Positions 24,590-33,323 of a stretch of DNA of 50,379 nt are shown one piece after another. Source of the DNA: an uncultured Alphaproteobacteria bacterium (GTDB lineage Bacteria > Pseudomonadota > Alphaproteobacteria > CAAGCB01 > CAG-977); contig CALXOZ010000015.1 in assembly GCA_944390195.1 (NCBI GenBank), forward strand, positions 1 to 50,379, given 5' to 3'. Positions within the stretch are counted from its first letter, which is position 1. Each line of letters opens with the position of its first letter. Under the pieces are notes generated by a model. It was not told where the DNA came from, made no database searches, and saw only the letters and a program-made list of their open reading frames with translations. Made by a program: the position numbers and the translations under genes.

Positions 24590-25494
24590 GTGATTTTCTT
24601 GGGAGCTTTTATAAAAGAAGCCAATGTCTGAGCGGTTTCCGTGTTTCTTTGCCTGTGGGCATTTGAAAAAGATAGATACGAAATGATTTCGCGGATATTT
24701 TGATTGCTTAATTCAGCAGGGCTTGGCGTGTTTGGTTGACGCAAATACAGTGTGTCAATATAGTGTTTGTAGCCTTGGATCAATCCCGTTTCGGTATATG
24801 AGAAAAATAAAGAGCTAACAGAAGCTTCTTTTAGAAAGTTTTTAATGTCCGTTAAGGGACTGCCTTTTATCAAAAAGTGTTTCAACATCAAAGGCAATTG
24901 CTTTTGCTGAGCAATGGAAATATTGTTAAAAGAGATTTCCGCTTCCCATTTTCCCAAACATTTATCCGAAAAACCGGCTTTCAAAGTCATTTTTTTTGAA
25001 GCTGGGAAATAATCGTATTTTCCGTTGATATCGGCTGAAACATGATCACATCCGGATAACAACAAAGCGTATAGGGGGTGGTTTAAAATATCTGCTGCGG
25101 GATCGAAAGAAGCCAATGTGTCAATGACATCTTCATCTGATTTTTTCATAGTTCTAGCTAAATCCATCAGACTGAATGAGGCTTCTTTGATCGAAAAAGA
25201 CAGGTGGGAGGGAATGCCATTTGTTTCCGTGTAATCATGAAGAATGAACTTTGCTGTTTCATTTTGGAATTTTGGAAAGGAATAAAATTGAACGGCGACA
25301 TTTTTTAATATGAAAGAATCGGAAAATGATAAAGAAACATCTTGATAAGAAACGGCATGGTTTAACCTGTTTCCGGTCAAAAAATAGTGGATGTTTTTTT
25401 GTTCTTCATCTTTTTGCAACAAGACCATGAAAAAGCCGCAAGCCGTAAACAGGAGTATTAATACGGAAACGGCAAGCCACATACTTTTAGTCAT
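24475..25494 (-). CDS. Unknown membrane-anchored protein
   Basis: I do not recognise this 339-residue protein. It has one N-terminal hydrophobic segment (about 5-26, LAVSVLILLFTACGFFMVLL) that could be a membrane anchor; the TAC inside is not followed by a clear lipobox end. The rest is soluble, with beta-strand-like segments such as AVSYQDVSLSFSDSFILKN. ATG 25494 is preceded by GGAGGAAG, so I reject the 14-codon longer frame. It overlaps the upstream exported-protein gene by four bases (ATGA), so they are translated together. Its last 35 or so codons lie in copy B of the tandem duplication. Confidence 0.7.
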   Translation of the reverse strand: MTKSMWLAVSVLILLFTACGFFMVLLQKDEEQKNIHYFLTGNRLNHAVSYQDVSLSFSDSFILKNVAVQFYSFPKFQNETAKFILHDYTETNGIPSHLSFSIKEASFSLMDLARTMKKSDEDVIDTLASFDPAADILNHPLYALLLSGCDHVSADINGKYDYFPASKKMTLKAGFSDKCLGKWEAEISFNNISIAQQKQLPLMLKHFLIKGSPLTDIKNFLKEASVSSLFFSYTETGLIQGYKHYIDTLYLRQPNTPSPAELSNQNIREIISYLSFSNAHRQRNTETAQTLASFIKAPKKITFQSKQGKEVPLHILRGTFLRRLTDLLLRLDTSVSISQ

Positions 25495-27185
25495 TCTTCC
25501 TCCTTTTTCAGATCGGGATCGTGATAAGGCTGCCATTCGGGTTTATCATGTCGTTTTCTGATCAATCCGATCAAATCACCGACTTCCGAACATGCGTCTT
25601 GTTCGCAATTTGCCGCGGAGGTCAGTTCAAGAACGCCTGTGCGGGTTAAAGGATCAACTTTATTTTGCTTTTTTTCTTCAGGAGTCATTAACCTTAATTT
25701 CCCGCTGACAATGAACCAACCCGTTGAATTTAATAGTCCGCTTGTTTGTGTGACCAAGATATCGGCGGGCCAATTGACCCACGCCTTATCCAGTCCCAAA
25801 GATTCGATTTTGACCAGCATATTAACCCGTACGGGTTTTTGTATAACGGCGCAAGCCGTCAACATGGCGGGAAAATTGTCAATTCTGTCCGCTCCGATCA
25901 TATAAGCCAGACGTCCTAAATAGTCGGATTTGGTTAATTCGTTGTAATCCGCCATCATTAATTGATGTTCTCGTAAATCTTCTGCTTTCCTTGTATTTTC
26001 ACGCAAACGAGCCAAGTTTTGTGTTTTATCGGAAACGACAGTCCATTTTTTCCCTGGTTTTCTCTTTAAAACCGCGGAATAAATTATATTATCTGTGGCA
26101 TTGTTTTTTGAATTTTCCGGCATATCCATTCCCGGGACACCTCGCGGAACGGTTGTTGCGAAAAATTTCATGTCGGTTTCTCCATAACAAAAGATATCAG
26201 CGAAACTTTCTGCGGCGCGTAGTATATTATTTGTTACAGTGTTTTCCAAAAACAGTTCTTCATTTTCTGTAACAGCGGCTATAGTGAAAGGGGAACATCC
26301 CGCCCATGCGGAGTAATGACCTGTTCTCGGATTGCGGGTACTTTTCAAAAAGCCGATATAATGAATGCCCAAATCCGTATCTGAATCAATCAGATAGCTT
26401 AAATTTTGCTGGTTTTTATTGACACCGTAACGGTTTAACAGGACGACGTTTAAATTTTTGCGTCCTGTAAAACGTCCTTCGGTGAAATAACCGTCAAGAG
26501 TTCTTTCCAAATTTCCCTTTTCATTAAAAACAGAAACTTCGGCTCGACCATAGATTAAATTATCGGCACAAGAGTTGCGTCCTACGCTGATGAACCAGTT
26601 TTTGACTTTTTCTGCGGGTTTATCTGTCGTATAAAGAATCGAACAGCTTTTGTTTTTAGAATAGATCCGTTGTTCTAGTGCGGATTGCTTGTCTATGTAA
26701 GCGACAATTCTTTTTGAATTGGTTGGTGTTGTCCATTTTTTTTCAGAGGAATCATTTTTTTCTTTATCCGCATTGACAGCGGCTGTTTGCAATTGACGTA
26801 TTTTTACTTTTAAAGTACCTTTTTCTGTTTTCCAGTTGCTTTGTTTGAAAGCGGATCCTTGATAAACCAAGGAATTTTCATTGTACCCGTCAACAAGAGC
26901 TTGCTGTGCGCTTGGGCATTTACTGTTGATGACGAAAGCGACCTTGGTCATCAAAGCGTTCAGAGGTTTTTGTTTGAAAGTTGTGTCGTCTTGAGCGAAA
27001 ATTTTTAAACTTAAAATATCTTTGCACCATTCGCCGTTAGAGGCTTCTGCGAACACTTCAATTCCGTCTTTTGCGGAGTAGGCTATTCTTTTCATTTCAT
27101 GATCCGGCGATATGTCCGGCGTTTGCGCTTTTGCCAAAGTCGTTAAAGAAAAAAATAAAAAAACAAATTTGAAAACACTCTTCAT
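25491..27185 (-). CDS. Unknown exported protein
   Basis: The 564-residue product has a clear signal peptide (cleavage after AKA at residue 20), so it is periplasmic or outer-membrane associated. I recognise no domain. A segment near 215-245 (YGRAEVSVFNEKGNLERTL, then DGYFTEGRFTGR) vaguely resembles a MORN-like repeat. It contains about ten cysteines, notably an EQDAC-type cluster near 535-540. It is coupled by ATGA overlap to the anchored protein downstream, and the two probably act together. Upstream, 183 bp separate it from the GT-C-like gene. Confidence 0.7.
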   Translation of the reverse strand: MKSVFKFVFLFFSLTTLAKAQTPDISPDHEMKRIAYSAKDGIEVFAEASNGEWCKDILSLKIFAQDDTTFKQKPLNALMTKVAFVINSKCPSAQQALVDGYNENSLVYQGSAFKQSNWKTEKGTLKVKIRQLQTAAVNADKEKNDSSEKKWTTPTNSKRIVAYIDKQSALEQRIYSKNKSCSILYTTDKPAEKVKNWFISVGRNSCADNLIYGRAEVSVFNEKGNLERTLDGYFTEGRFTGRKNLNVVLLNRYGVNKNQQNLSYLIDSDTDLGIHYIGFLKSTRNPRTGHYSAWAGCSPFTIAAVTENEELFLENTVTNNILRAAESFADIFCYGETDMKFFATTVPRGVPGMDMPENSKNNATDNIIYSAVLKRKPGKKWTVVSDKTQNLARLRENTRKAEDLREHQLMMADYNELTKSDYLGRLAYMIGADRIDNFPAMLTACAVIQKPVRVNMLVKIESLGLDKAWVNWPADILVTQTSGLLNSTGWFIVSGKLRLMTPEEKKQNKVDPLTRTGVLELTSAANCEQDACSEVGDLIGLIRKRHDKPEWQPYHDPDLKKEEE

Positions 27186-27368
27186 GACGCCAACTATAAA
27201 ATATTACCACGATAATTTATAGCCCAAAAACAAATACTTCGAAAAAGGATAAAGTGCTTTTTTTCAAAAAAATCCGTTTTGGGAAACCTGAACCTCAAAT
27301 ATTTTTATATGTGCAACCGATACTTTTTTCCAGACCAATTTAAAACAAACTTTATTAATAATTTATTT

Positions 27369-29168
27369 TTATTCCTGATCGCAGCTTTTAAAATCGACAT
27401 GCCAGAGAAAATACAGTTCTTTAAATTCATCTGGAAGGTTGTTGACCGGTTTTATAAAGCAGATGTCAATCTTGTATTTGATCAGTTTTTCAACAAGGGA
27501 TGACGGTGCGAAGATCACTTTCGATTTATTGATGCCTTTCGGGATATAGTGGTAAGGATTGTCCAAAAGGATGTTTTTAACATGGTGTTTTTTTAACAGT
27601 TCTTGTATTTCTACCAGATTTGAACTGTAAAGAATGCGGTAAGTGTCGATGATGCCTTCCGCATTGGAATGGTAAGGCGTTCCTACAACAGGGATGCCTG
27701 TTGCCCAAATCGTTTCCGGACCGCGGGACGTAGATGTTAAAATGCTTCCTTTTTCTTTTGAAAGGTATGGTAAGATGCCATGTAAGACTTTTCCCTGAAC
27801 CTCTTTTTGAGCTTGTGTCATTGAACAAATGGCGGTTATAAAAAGAAAAAAGCACAAAAAATAAAATGCGATCGGGAAAATCAGAAAATGACGGACGGAT
27901 TCTTTGTGTAAAAAGGGGATTTTATTGTAGTAAATCTGGATGAAAGAAGAAAAAGCCAAAGCCGCATAAACGGCGCCCGTTCTGCCGAAGCGACGACTGA
28001 GCAGGCTCATAAAAGCGAAGAAAAAGACGTTGAAAGCTATTATCGCGAGCAGTTTTTTGTATTTTCGCGGTGCAGGAATGAAACTGAGAACCACTAAAAG
28101 TGAAGCTGTCAAAAGAAAGCCTGAAAATTTGATCAGAGCGCTGTTTGACAGATATGAGGGCAACAGTTCGGTGATGTATTTCGCCCAAATGTCATAAAGT
28201 TCTGCTGGAATAGGAGAGGAAAAAAGACTCTTTTCAAAGAAAAAAAGAATGAAGCCGAAAGAAATGAAGCTCAAAAATGCCAGAGAAAAAAAACGCTTTT
28301 TAAAAGAAGTGATGAAGCCGTTTTTTCCAAGAAATTCTTCGATATAAAAAGAAACGAAGGCGCATCCGGCAATCCCGACCAACAATATGGACAGCCGACC
28401 GTTATCGGGATAAAACATTCCCTGCATCGGAGGATTGACAATCAGGCAAGCAAGGGCTGAAAAAAAGAAGTATTGGGTGAAAAAGCGGATCTGGCGCATG
28501 TTTTGATATCTGCACAACCACAAAAAGACAAGACCGGCAATTGTCAGCATTCCCGTCAGGAAACCTTCCGGACTGATCCAAACACTTATACCGGTAAGCA
28601 ATCCCGCCGCTTTGAAAAAAGGAAGACAGGAGGTTTTGAAGCCGTACATTAAAAAGCCGGAAATGAGAATCAAGCTCAAGTTAAGTAAGACGTGATGATC
28701 CGCTCTGCCGGCACAGAACAGGGTCATAACGGCATATTGTGAAAAATAAAAAGTCAAAAGGGCTATGCGGTTGAACGGACCGAAAAAAGCTCTGCCCGCC
28801 CAAATCAATGCAACGGCGGATAATGCGGCAATGACGGGTTGGTACAAAAAACATCCGTATAAAACAGCTTGTTTTACAGGCATGAATGCTAAAAAAGGCA
28901 AACTCGTCAAAAACAGCACAATATCGGTAGCGCGTGTAAAATGCAACATTTGACCGAATGGATAATTATCATGCATATACATGGTTTCCGCCCAAGATCC
29001 CGATTTGATAAAATCGATCAATCGTAATGCGTGGGTGAAGTTATCCGTTTCCATCAAATTGCCGTCGGAAGTCAAGATTAAATAGCTTTGCCACAATAAA
29101 ACGGTAAAAACGGAAAAAATGTAATCGTAATTATTTTTAAAAAACAATTTGAAAGAATTAAAGCTCAA
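27369..29168 (-). CDS. Polytopic membrane protein, GT-C/oligosaccharyltransferase-like
   Basis: The 599-residue protein has about ten or more membrane helices and a C-terminal soluble part (about 490-599). The first external loop has METDNFTHALRLIDFIKSG and FGQMLHFTRATD, and a later loop AGRADHHVLLNL. This acidic-loop plus DHH pattern recalls STT3/GT-C lipid-linked glycosyltransferases. The open frame reaches 29366, deep inside tdk. I place the start at TTG 29168, eight bases after AAGGAG, which overlaps the tdk stop by 11 bp; the longer leader is just tdk read out of frame. The sugar donor is unknown. Confidence 0.7.
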   Translation of the reverse strand: MSFNSFKLFFKNNYDYIFSVFTVLLWQSYLILTSDGNLMETDNFTHALRLIDFIKSGSWAETMYMHDNYPFGQMLHFTRATDIVLFLTSLPFLAFMPVKQAVLYGCFLYQPVIAALSAVALIWAGRAFFGPFNRIALLTFYFSQYAVMTLFCAGRADHHVLLNLSLILISGFLMYGFKTSCLPFFKAAGLLTGISVWISPEGFLTGMLTIAGLVFLWLCRYQNMRQIRFFTQYFFFSALACLIVNPPMQGMFYPDNGRLSILLVGIAGCAFVSFYIEEFLGKNGFITSFKKRFFSLAFLSFISFGFILFFFEKSLFSSPIPAELYDIWAKYITELLPSYLSNSALIKFSGFLLTASLLVVLSFIPAPRKYKKLLAIIAFNVFFFAFMSLLSRRFGRTGAVYAALAFSSFIQIYYNKIPFLHKESVRHFLIFPIAFYFLCFFLFITAICSMTQAQKEVQGKVLHGILPYLSKEKGSILTSTSRGPETIWATGIPVVGTPYHSNAEGIIDTYRILYSSNLVEIQELLKKHHVKNILLDNPYHYIPKGINKSKVIFAPSSLVEKLIKYKIDICFIKPVNNLPDEFKELYFLWHVDFKSCDQE

Positions 29169-29781
29169 AGAGTTCTCCTTGATGGTAACAGGCGTCTTTC
29201 TGGATGTTTTCGGGAGTGTAATCGTTACAGAAAGGGAAGTGTCTTGGGCATCTGGGTTCATAAATATCAGCTGCGCCCAATTCGATTTTAGCATCGGATC
29301 CGTTGGATTTATAAGTATAAGGGGCGGCTTGGTTGCAAATGGAACATTTTGCCTGCAGTAAAACATATCTGTTTGCGATTTTTTGCAATTCCGATGTGAT
29401 TTTAAAACATTCCCCTTTCCAATTCATATCCAGCCCGCAACAATAAACGGATTGCCCCCTGTTTAACAAAATCCGTACGCAATCAATAATATCTCCGCTG
29501 AAATACGGATCTGTGAAAAACTGAATTTCATCAAAGAAAACGGCTTTGGCTTTTCTTATGGCGTCAAGCTCCAACACTTCTTTTGTATTCGACAAATTAA
29601 AAGCCCGAGCCGCCAATCCGTCGTGTGTTTTTATCTCACAAATACCGTATCGGGTATCAAAAGAAGGCTTGATTAAAACCATTCCAGCATCAAACGCCCG
29701 CGCTTTTTTTAAAAGCATTGATGTTTTTCCTGCAAACATCGGTCCCGCAATGACTTCTAAAACACCTTGTTGCATTTTCAT
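29158..29781 (-). CDS. tdk: Thymidine kinase
   Basis: Tdk phosphorylates thymidine to dTMP for salvage. The 207-residue protein is the type II family: P-loop GPMFAGKTS (13-21), catalytic Glu in AVFFDEIQFF, the lasso region around ANRYVLLQAKCSIC, and zinc-site cysteines CSIC and EPRCPRH. Length and order of motifs are normal. The GT-C-like gene follows with a short overlap. The gene diverges from oadG. Confidence 0.95.
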   Translation of the reverse strand: MKMQQGVLEVIAGPMFAGKTSMLLKKARAFDAGMVLIKPSFDTRYGICEIKTHDGLAARAFNLSNTKEVLELDAIRKAKAVFFDEIQFFTDPYFSGDIIDCVRILLNRGQSVYCCGLDMNWKGECFKITSELQKIANRYVLLQAKCSICNQAAPYTYKSNGSDAKIELGAADIYEPRCPRHFPFCNDYTPENIQKDACYHQGELFEL

Positions 29782-29897
29782 TCCTTGTTATAGCCGCAAG
29801 ATAATCTGTTTCGCATAGATTGAAGCATATTTTTGTAGCTGTCCAATAAAAAAAAGAATTTTGTGTTTCAGCTGAAAAAATTGTTCAGAGATTTTAT

Positions 29898-29925
29898 TTG
29901 AAACAGCGGTCAGATGTTATATAAA
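29898..29925 (+). promoter_or_regulatory. Probable oadGAB promoter
   Basis: TTGAAA (29898-29903), a 16-bp spacer and TATAAA (29920-29925) lie 39 bp before the oadG start in the 182-bp tdk/oadG divergent gap. Confidence 0.5.
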
Positions 29926-29963
29926 AGAAAAGATAAATCGAAAATAGGAATAAGGGGGCTTTG

Positions 29964-30161
29964 ATGGTTGTGGAAGGATTGGAACTGACGCTGATCGGTA
30001 TGTCAGGCGTTTTTTTGTTTTTATTGCTGTTAATTGCCGCCATGTATATCCAAGCGGCAATTTTTAAGTATTTGTGCATAACAGACGAATCCGGTGATGA
30101 TGCCGGTGATGATGAAGATTTGATTGCAGCGGCAATTGCGGTAAAATTAAAAAACGGCTAG
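29964..30161 (+). CDS. oadG: Oxaloacetate decarboxylase gamma subunit
   Basis: This 65-residue protein has a single membrane helix (about 5-33) with GLELTLIGMSGVFLFLLLL, the OadG signature, and a short acidic cytosolic tail rich in Asp. OadG anchors and assembles the alpha and beta subunits. AAGGGGGC is correctly placed for ATG 29964; a TTG one codon earlier is less likely. oadA starts 18 bp later. It would be missed or left unnamed without this context. Confidence 0.9.
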   Translation: MVVEGLELTLIGMSGVFLFLLLLIAAMYIQAAIFKYLCITDESGDDAGDDEDLIAAAIAVKLKNG

Positions 30162-30179
30162 AAGTGTAAGGTGAGTGGA

Positions 30180-31961
30180 ATGGCTAAAAAGGTTGTAAAT
30201 TTTATGTGTACGGCATTTCGTGACGGTTTTCAGTCCGTTTTCGGAATGCGGGTTCTTCCAAAAGATTATTTGCCGGCAATAGAAATGGCAAAAGATGCCG
30301 GTATTCGCTATTTTGAAGCGGGTGGTGGCGCGGCTTTTCAGTCAGCCTTTTTTTATTGTAATGAAAATGCGTTCGATGTGATGGACAAGTTCCGTGAAAA
30401 AGCCGGACCGGATGCGAATTTACAAACGTTGGCGCGCGGTATAAACGTTGTCGGCTTGGATTCAATGTCTACCGATTTGATCAAATTGCATGCCAGATTG
30501 TTTAAAAAACATGGTATGACGACCATTCGTAATTTCGATGCTTTAAACGATCCCAACAATCTGATCGTTTCCGGCAGGGCTATAAAGGAAGCCGGATTGC
30601 AGCATCAAATGACAATTGCCATCATGTCTTTGCCCCCGGGGTGCGAAGGAGCCCATGACCCCGATTTTTACGAACAGCGTCTTCGTGCGGTCTTAGATGC
30701 CGATGTGCCCTTTGATTCGCTGTGTCTGAAAGATGCGTCCGGAACATGTACGCCCGCGATCGTACATGAAACGATAAAGCGTATGCGTCGTTTGACGGAC
30801 AAACCGATTTCGTTTCACACTCATGAAACGGCGGGGACGTCTGTTTTATGCTGTATGTCGGCGATCGAAGCCGGTGCGGATACGATTGACTTGTCCTTGG
30901 CTCCGGTTTCAGGCGGAACGTGCTCTCCGGATGTGTTGACGATGTGGCATGCTTTGCGCGGAACGGACTATGTGTTGGATGTCGATCCTCAAAAAATATT
31001 GGCGACGGAAGAATTTTTAAAAGATTCTTTAAGCGAATACTTGTTGCCTCCAGAAGCAACCAAAGTCGAACCGCGTGTCCCGTGGTCTCCGTTGCCGGGA
31101 GGAGCCTTGACCGCAAACACGCAAATGTTGCGTGATAACGGTATTATGGACAAGTTTCCTGAAATCGTCAAAGCCATGGAAGAAGTCGTCCGTAAAGGTG
31201 GGTACGGAACTTCGGTTACGCCTGTATCCCAGTTTTATTTCCAGCAGGCCTTTAATAATGTGATGCAAGGGGCGTGGAAAAAGATCGCAGAAGGTTACGG
31301 TAAAATGGTTTTGGGATATTTCGGGCGTACGCCGCATGCACCGGATCCTGAAGTGATTAAAATAGCCTCTGAACAGCTTGGATTGGAACCGACACAAGAA
31401 TCTCCATTGGCTATTAACGACAGGAATCCTAAAAAGCAAATCGATTATTTCCGTAATATTCTGAAGGAAAACAATTTGCCCCAAAGCGATGAAAACATTT
31501 TCATTGCCGCAGCTTGCGGAGAAAAGGGGATCTTGTTCTTGAAAGGTGAAGCCAAGATCGGTGTCCGCTATAAGGAAAAAGCAAAACCGGCAACAAGTTC
31601 CGGCGAGTATGAGGTAACTGTCAACGGAAAGAAATACCATGCGTCATTAAACGGAGACAAAGTCGTCGTAAATGGAAAATCTTTTGACGTCGCGGTCGAT
31701 TCGTCAAGTGCGAAGCCTTCGGAAAAAGTGAATGCGGCACAAGGAACGGCAACATCTATTGTTTCTCCCGTCCCCGGTACGGTTGTCAAAATGTTGGTCA
31801 AAGAAGGTGAACGTGTGGCGAAAACCCAACCTGTCGCTGTTTTGGAAGTCATGAAGATGGAAAGCCCTGTTCCGTCTCCGGCAGACGGTATCGTCGAAAA
31901 GATCAATGTACATCAAGGAGATCAAGTGGTTACAGGGCAGTTGCTGATGACATTGAAATAA
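30180..31961 (+). CDS. oadA: Oxaloacetate decarboxylase alpha subunit (biotin carboxyltransferase)
   Basis: OadA moves CO2 from oxaloacetate to its own biotin, giving pyruvate. The 593-residue protein has the carboxyltransferase TIM barrel at its start (TAFRDGFQSVFGMR, about 10-23), LCLKDASGTC and the metal-binding HTHETAG. A conserved carboxylase domain and linker follow. The C-terminal biotinyl domain has VLEVMKMESP, with Lys559 the biotin site. ATG 30180 follows AAGGTGAG; a GTG nine bases earlier is in frame but less well placed. Operon order is oadG-oadA-oadB. Confidence 0.95.
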   Translation: MAKKVVNFMCTAFRDGFQSVFGMRVLPKDYLPAIEMAKDAGIRYFEAGGGAAFQSAFFYCNENAFDVMDKFREKAGPDANLQTLARGINVVGLDSMSTDLIKLHARLFKKHGMTTIRNFDALNDPNNLIVSGRAIKEAGLQHQMTIAIMSLPPGCEGAHDPDFYEQRLRAVLDADVPFDSLCLKDASGTCTPAIVHETIKRMRRLTDKPISFHTHETAGTSVLCCMSAIEAGADTIDLSLAPVSGGTCSPDVLTMWHALRGTDYVLDVDPQKILATEEFLKDSLSEYLLPPEATKVEPRVPWSPLPGGALTANTQMLRDNGIMDKFPEIVKAMEEVVRKGGYGTSVTPVSQFYFQQAFNNVMQGAWKKIAEGYGKMVLGYFGRTPHAPDPEVIKIASEQLGLEPTQESPLAINDRNPKKQIDYFRNILKENNLPQSDENIFIAAACGEKGILFLKGEAKIGVRYKEKAKPATSSGEYEVTVNGKKYHASLNGDKVVVNGKSFDVAVDSSSAKPSEKVNAAQGTATSIVSPVPGTVVKMLVKEGERVAKTQPVAVLEVMKMESPVPSPADGIVEKINVHQGDQVVTGQLLMTLK

Positions 31962-31973
31962 TAGGGGGCGAAA

Positions 31974-33323
31974 ATGGATTCCAACAGACAGATGCTTAAA
32001 GTGGAACGACGTCATAAATTTATCATGTGGACGGTCGTTGTCGTATGTGCATTATTTTCAATCACCAATATCATCATGAGTGCTTCGGGTGGTCGTATAT
32101 CGGCGGCTTTCGGCGAGTATATGAACAATCATGAATCTTTTGCAATGCTGGTTAAATCGACGGGATTGTACGGTTTTTTCAGCGAACAGGCCGCTTCGGT
32201 GTCCGAACATATGGTTGTGTCGATGGGAACGGGACAATTGATCATGATCGGTGTCAGCCTTGTTTTAATTTATCTGGCAATAGCAAAAGGTTTTGAACCG
32301 TTGCTATTAATTCCGATCGGTTTCGGCGGATTGTTGTCTAATGCTCCGGGTGCGGGTGTGGCGGAGGTTTTAGACGGTGTAACCGGATTTTTATTGTTTA
32401 TTTATGATTTCGGTGTGGCTCCTCCAAGCATTTTCCCGTTGATTATTTTCATGGGAGTCGGGGCAATGACTGACTTCGGTCCGATGATTGCCAACCCGAA
32501 AGTCGCACTTTTAGGTGGAGCCGCCCAGTTTGGTATCTTTGCCACTGTGTTGGGCGCTTTATTCTTGACAGATATCGGTTTGTTGGATTTTTCGCTAAAA
32601 CAAGCGGCTTCGATCGGTATCATCGGAGGCGCGGACGGTCCGACGGCCATCTTTTTAACGGGGCGTCTCGCTCCTGAATTAATGGGGGCAATCGTTGTCG
32701 CCGCTTATTCTTACATGGCTTTGGTGCCGATCATCCAACCGCCGATTATGCGTGCTTTGACTTCTGTTGAAGAACGTAAAATTAAAATGAAACAGTTGCG
32801 CAATGTTTCCCGTAAGGAAAAAATAGTTTTTGTCTTCTTGGTCGTTTTATTGTGTGTGATTTTTGTTCCTTCCGCTGCTCCTTTGATGGGAATGCTGATG
32901 TTCGGAAATTTGTTGAAGGAATGTAAAGTGGTTGACCGTCTGGCAAAAACGGCGGCAAATGATCTGTGCAATATTGTTACGATTTTTATAGGATTGACGG
33001 TTGGATCAAAACTTTCGGCTGATAAGTTTTTAGCCAAGGAAACATTGGGAGTTCTGGTTTTGGGATTGGTCGCGTTTTCGATTGCGACGGCAACCGGCGT
33101 CCTGATGGCGAAGCTGATGAATTGTTTTTGCAAGGAAAAACTCAATCCTTTAATCGGAGCTGCCGGCGTGTCGGCTGTTCCCATGGCGGCTCGCGTCGCA
33201 GATAGGGTGGCTAAAGAAGAGGATCCGACAAACTTTATTTTAATGCATGCAATGGGGCCCAATGTTTCTGGTGTGATCGGTTCCGCTGTTGCTGCGGGTT
33301 TACTTTTGGTGATGTGCGGCTGA
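31974..33323 (+). CDS. oadB: Oxaloacetate decarboxylase beta subunit (Na+ pump)
   Basis: OadB decarboxylates carboxybiotin and exports Na+. The 449-residue membrane protein has about ten helices and the hallmark segments [24 protein letters not shown] with the essential Asp, [13 protein letters not shown], and [12 protein letters not shown] and [14 protein letters not shown] near the end. The family range is about 380-450, so it is full length. Its stop overlaps the start of the first TPR-methyltransferase (TGATG, 33321-33325). Confidence 0.95.
   Translation: MDSNRQMLKVERRHKFIMWTVVVVCALFSITNIIMSASGGRISAAFGEYMNNHESFAMLVKSTGLYGFFSEQAASVSEHMVVSMGTGQLIMIGVSLVLIYLAIAKGFEPLLLIPIGFGGLLSNAPGAGVAEVLDGVTGFLLFIYDFGVAPPSIFPLIIFMGVGAMTDFGPMIANPKVALLGGAAQFGIFATVLGALFLTDIGLLDFSLKQAASIGIIGGADGPTAIFLTGRLAPELMGAIVVAAYSYMALVPIIQPPIMRALTSVEERKIKMKQLRNVSRKEKIVFVFLVVLLCVIFVPSAAPLMGMLMFGNLLKECKVVDRLAKTAANDLCNIVTIFIGLTVGSKLSADKFLAKETLGVLVLGLVAFSIATATGVLMAKLMNCFCKEKLNPLIGAAGVSAVPMAARVADRVAKEEDPTNFILMHAMGPNVSGVIGSAVAAGLLLVMCG

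Noticed and set aside
31029-31640. 203-codon minus-strand frame inside oadA
   Set aside because: It is the antisense of a clearly recognised carboxyltransferase domain, with no independent start signal.
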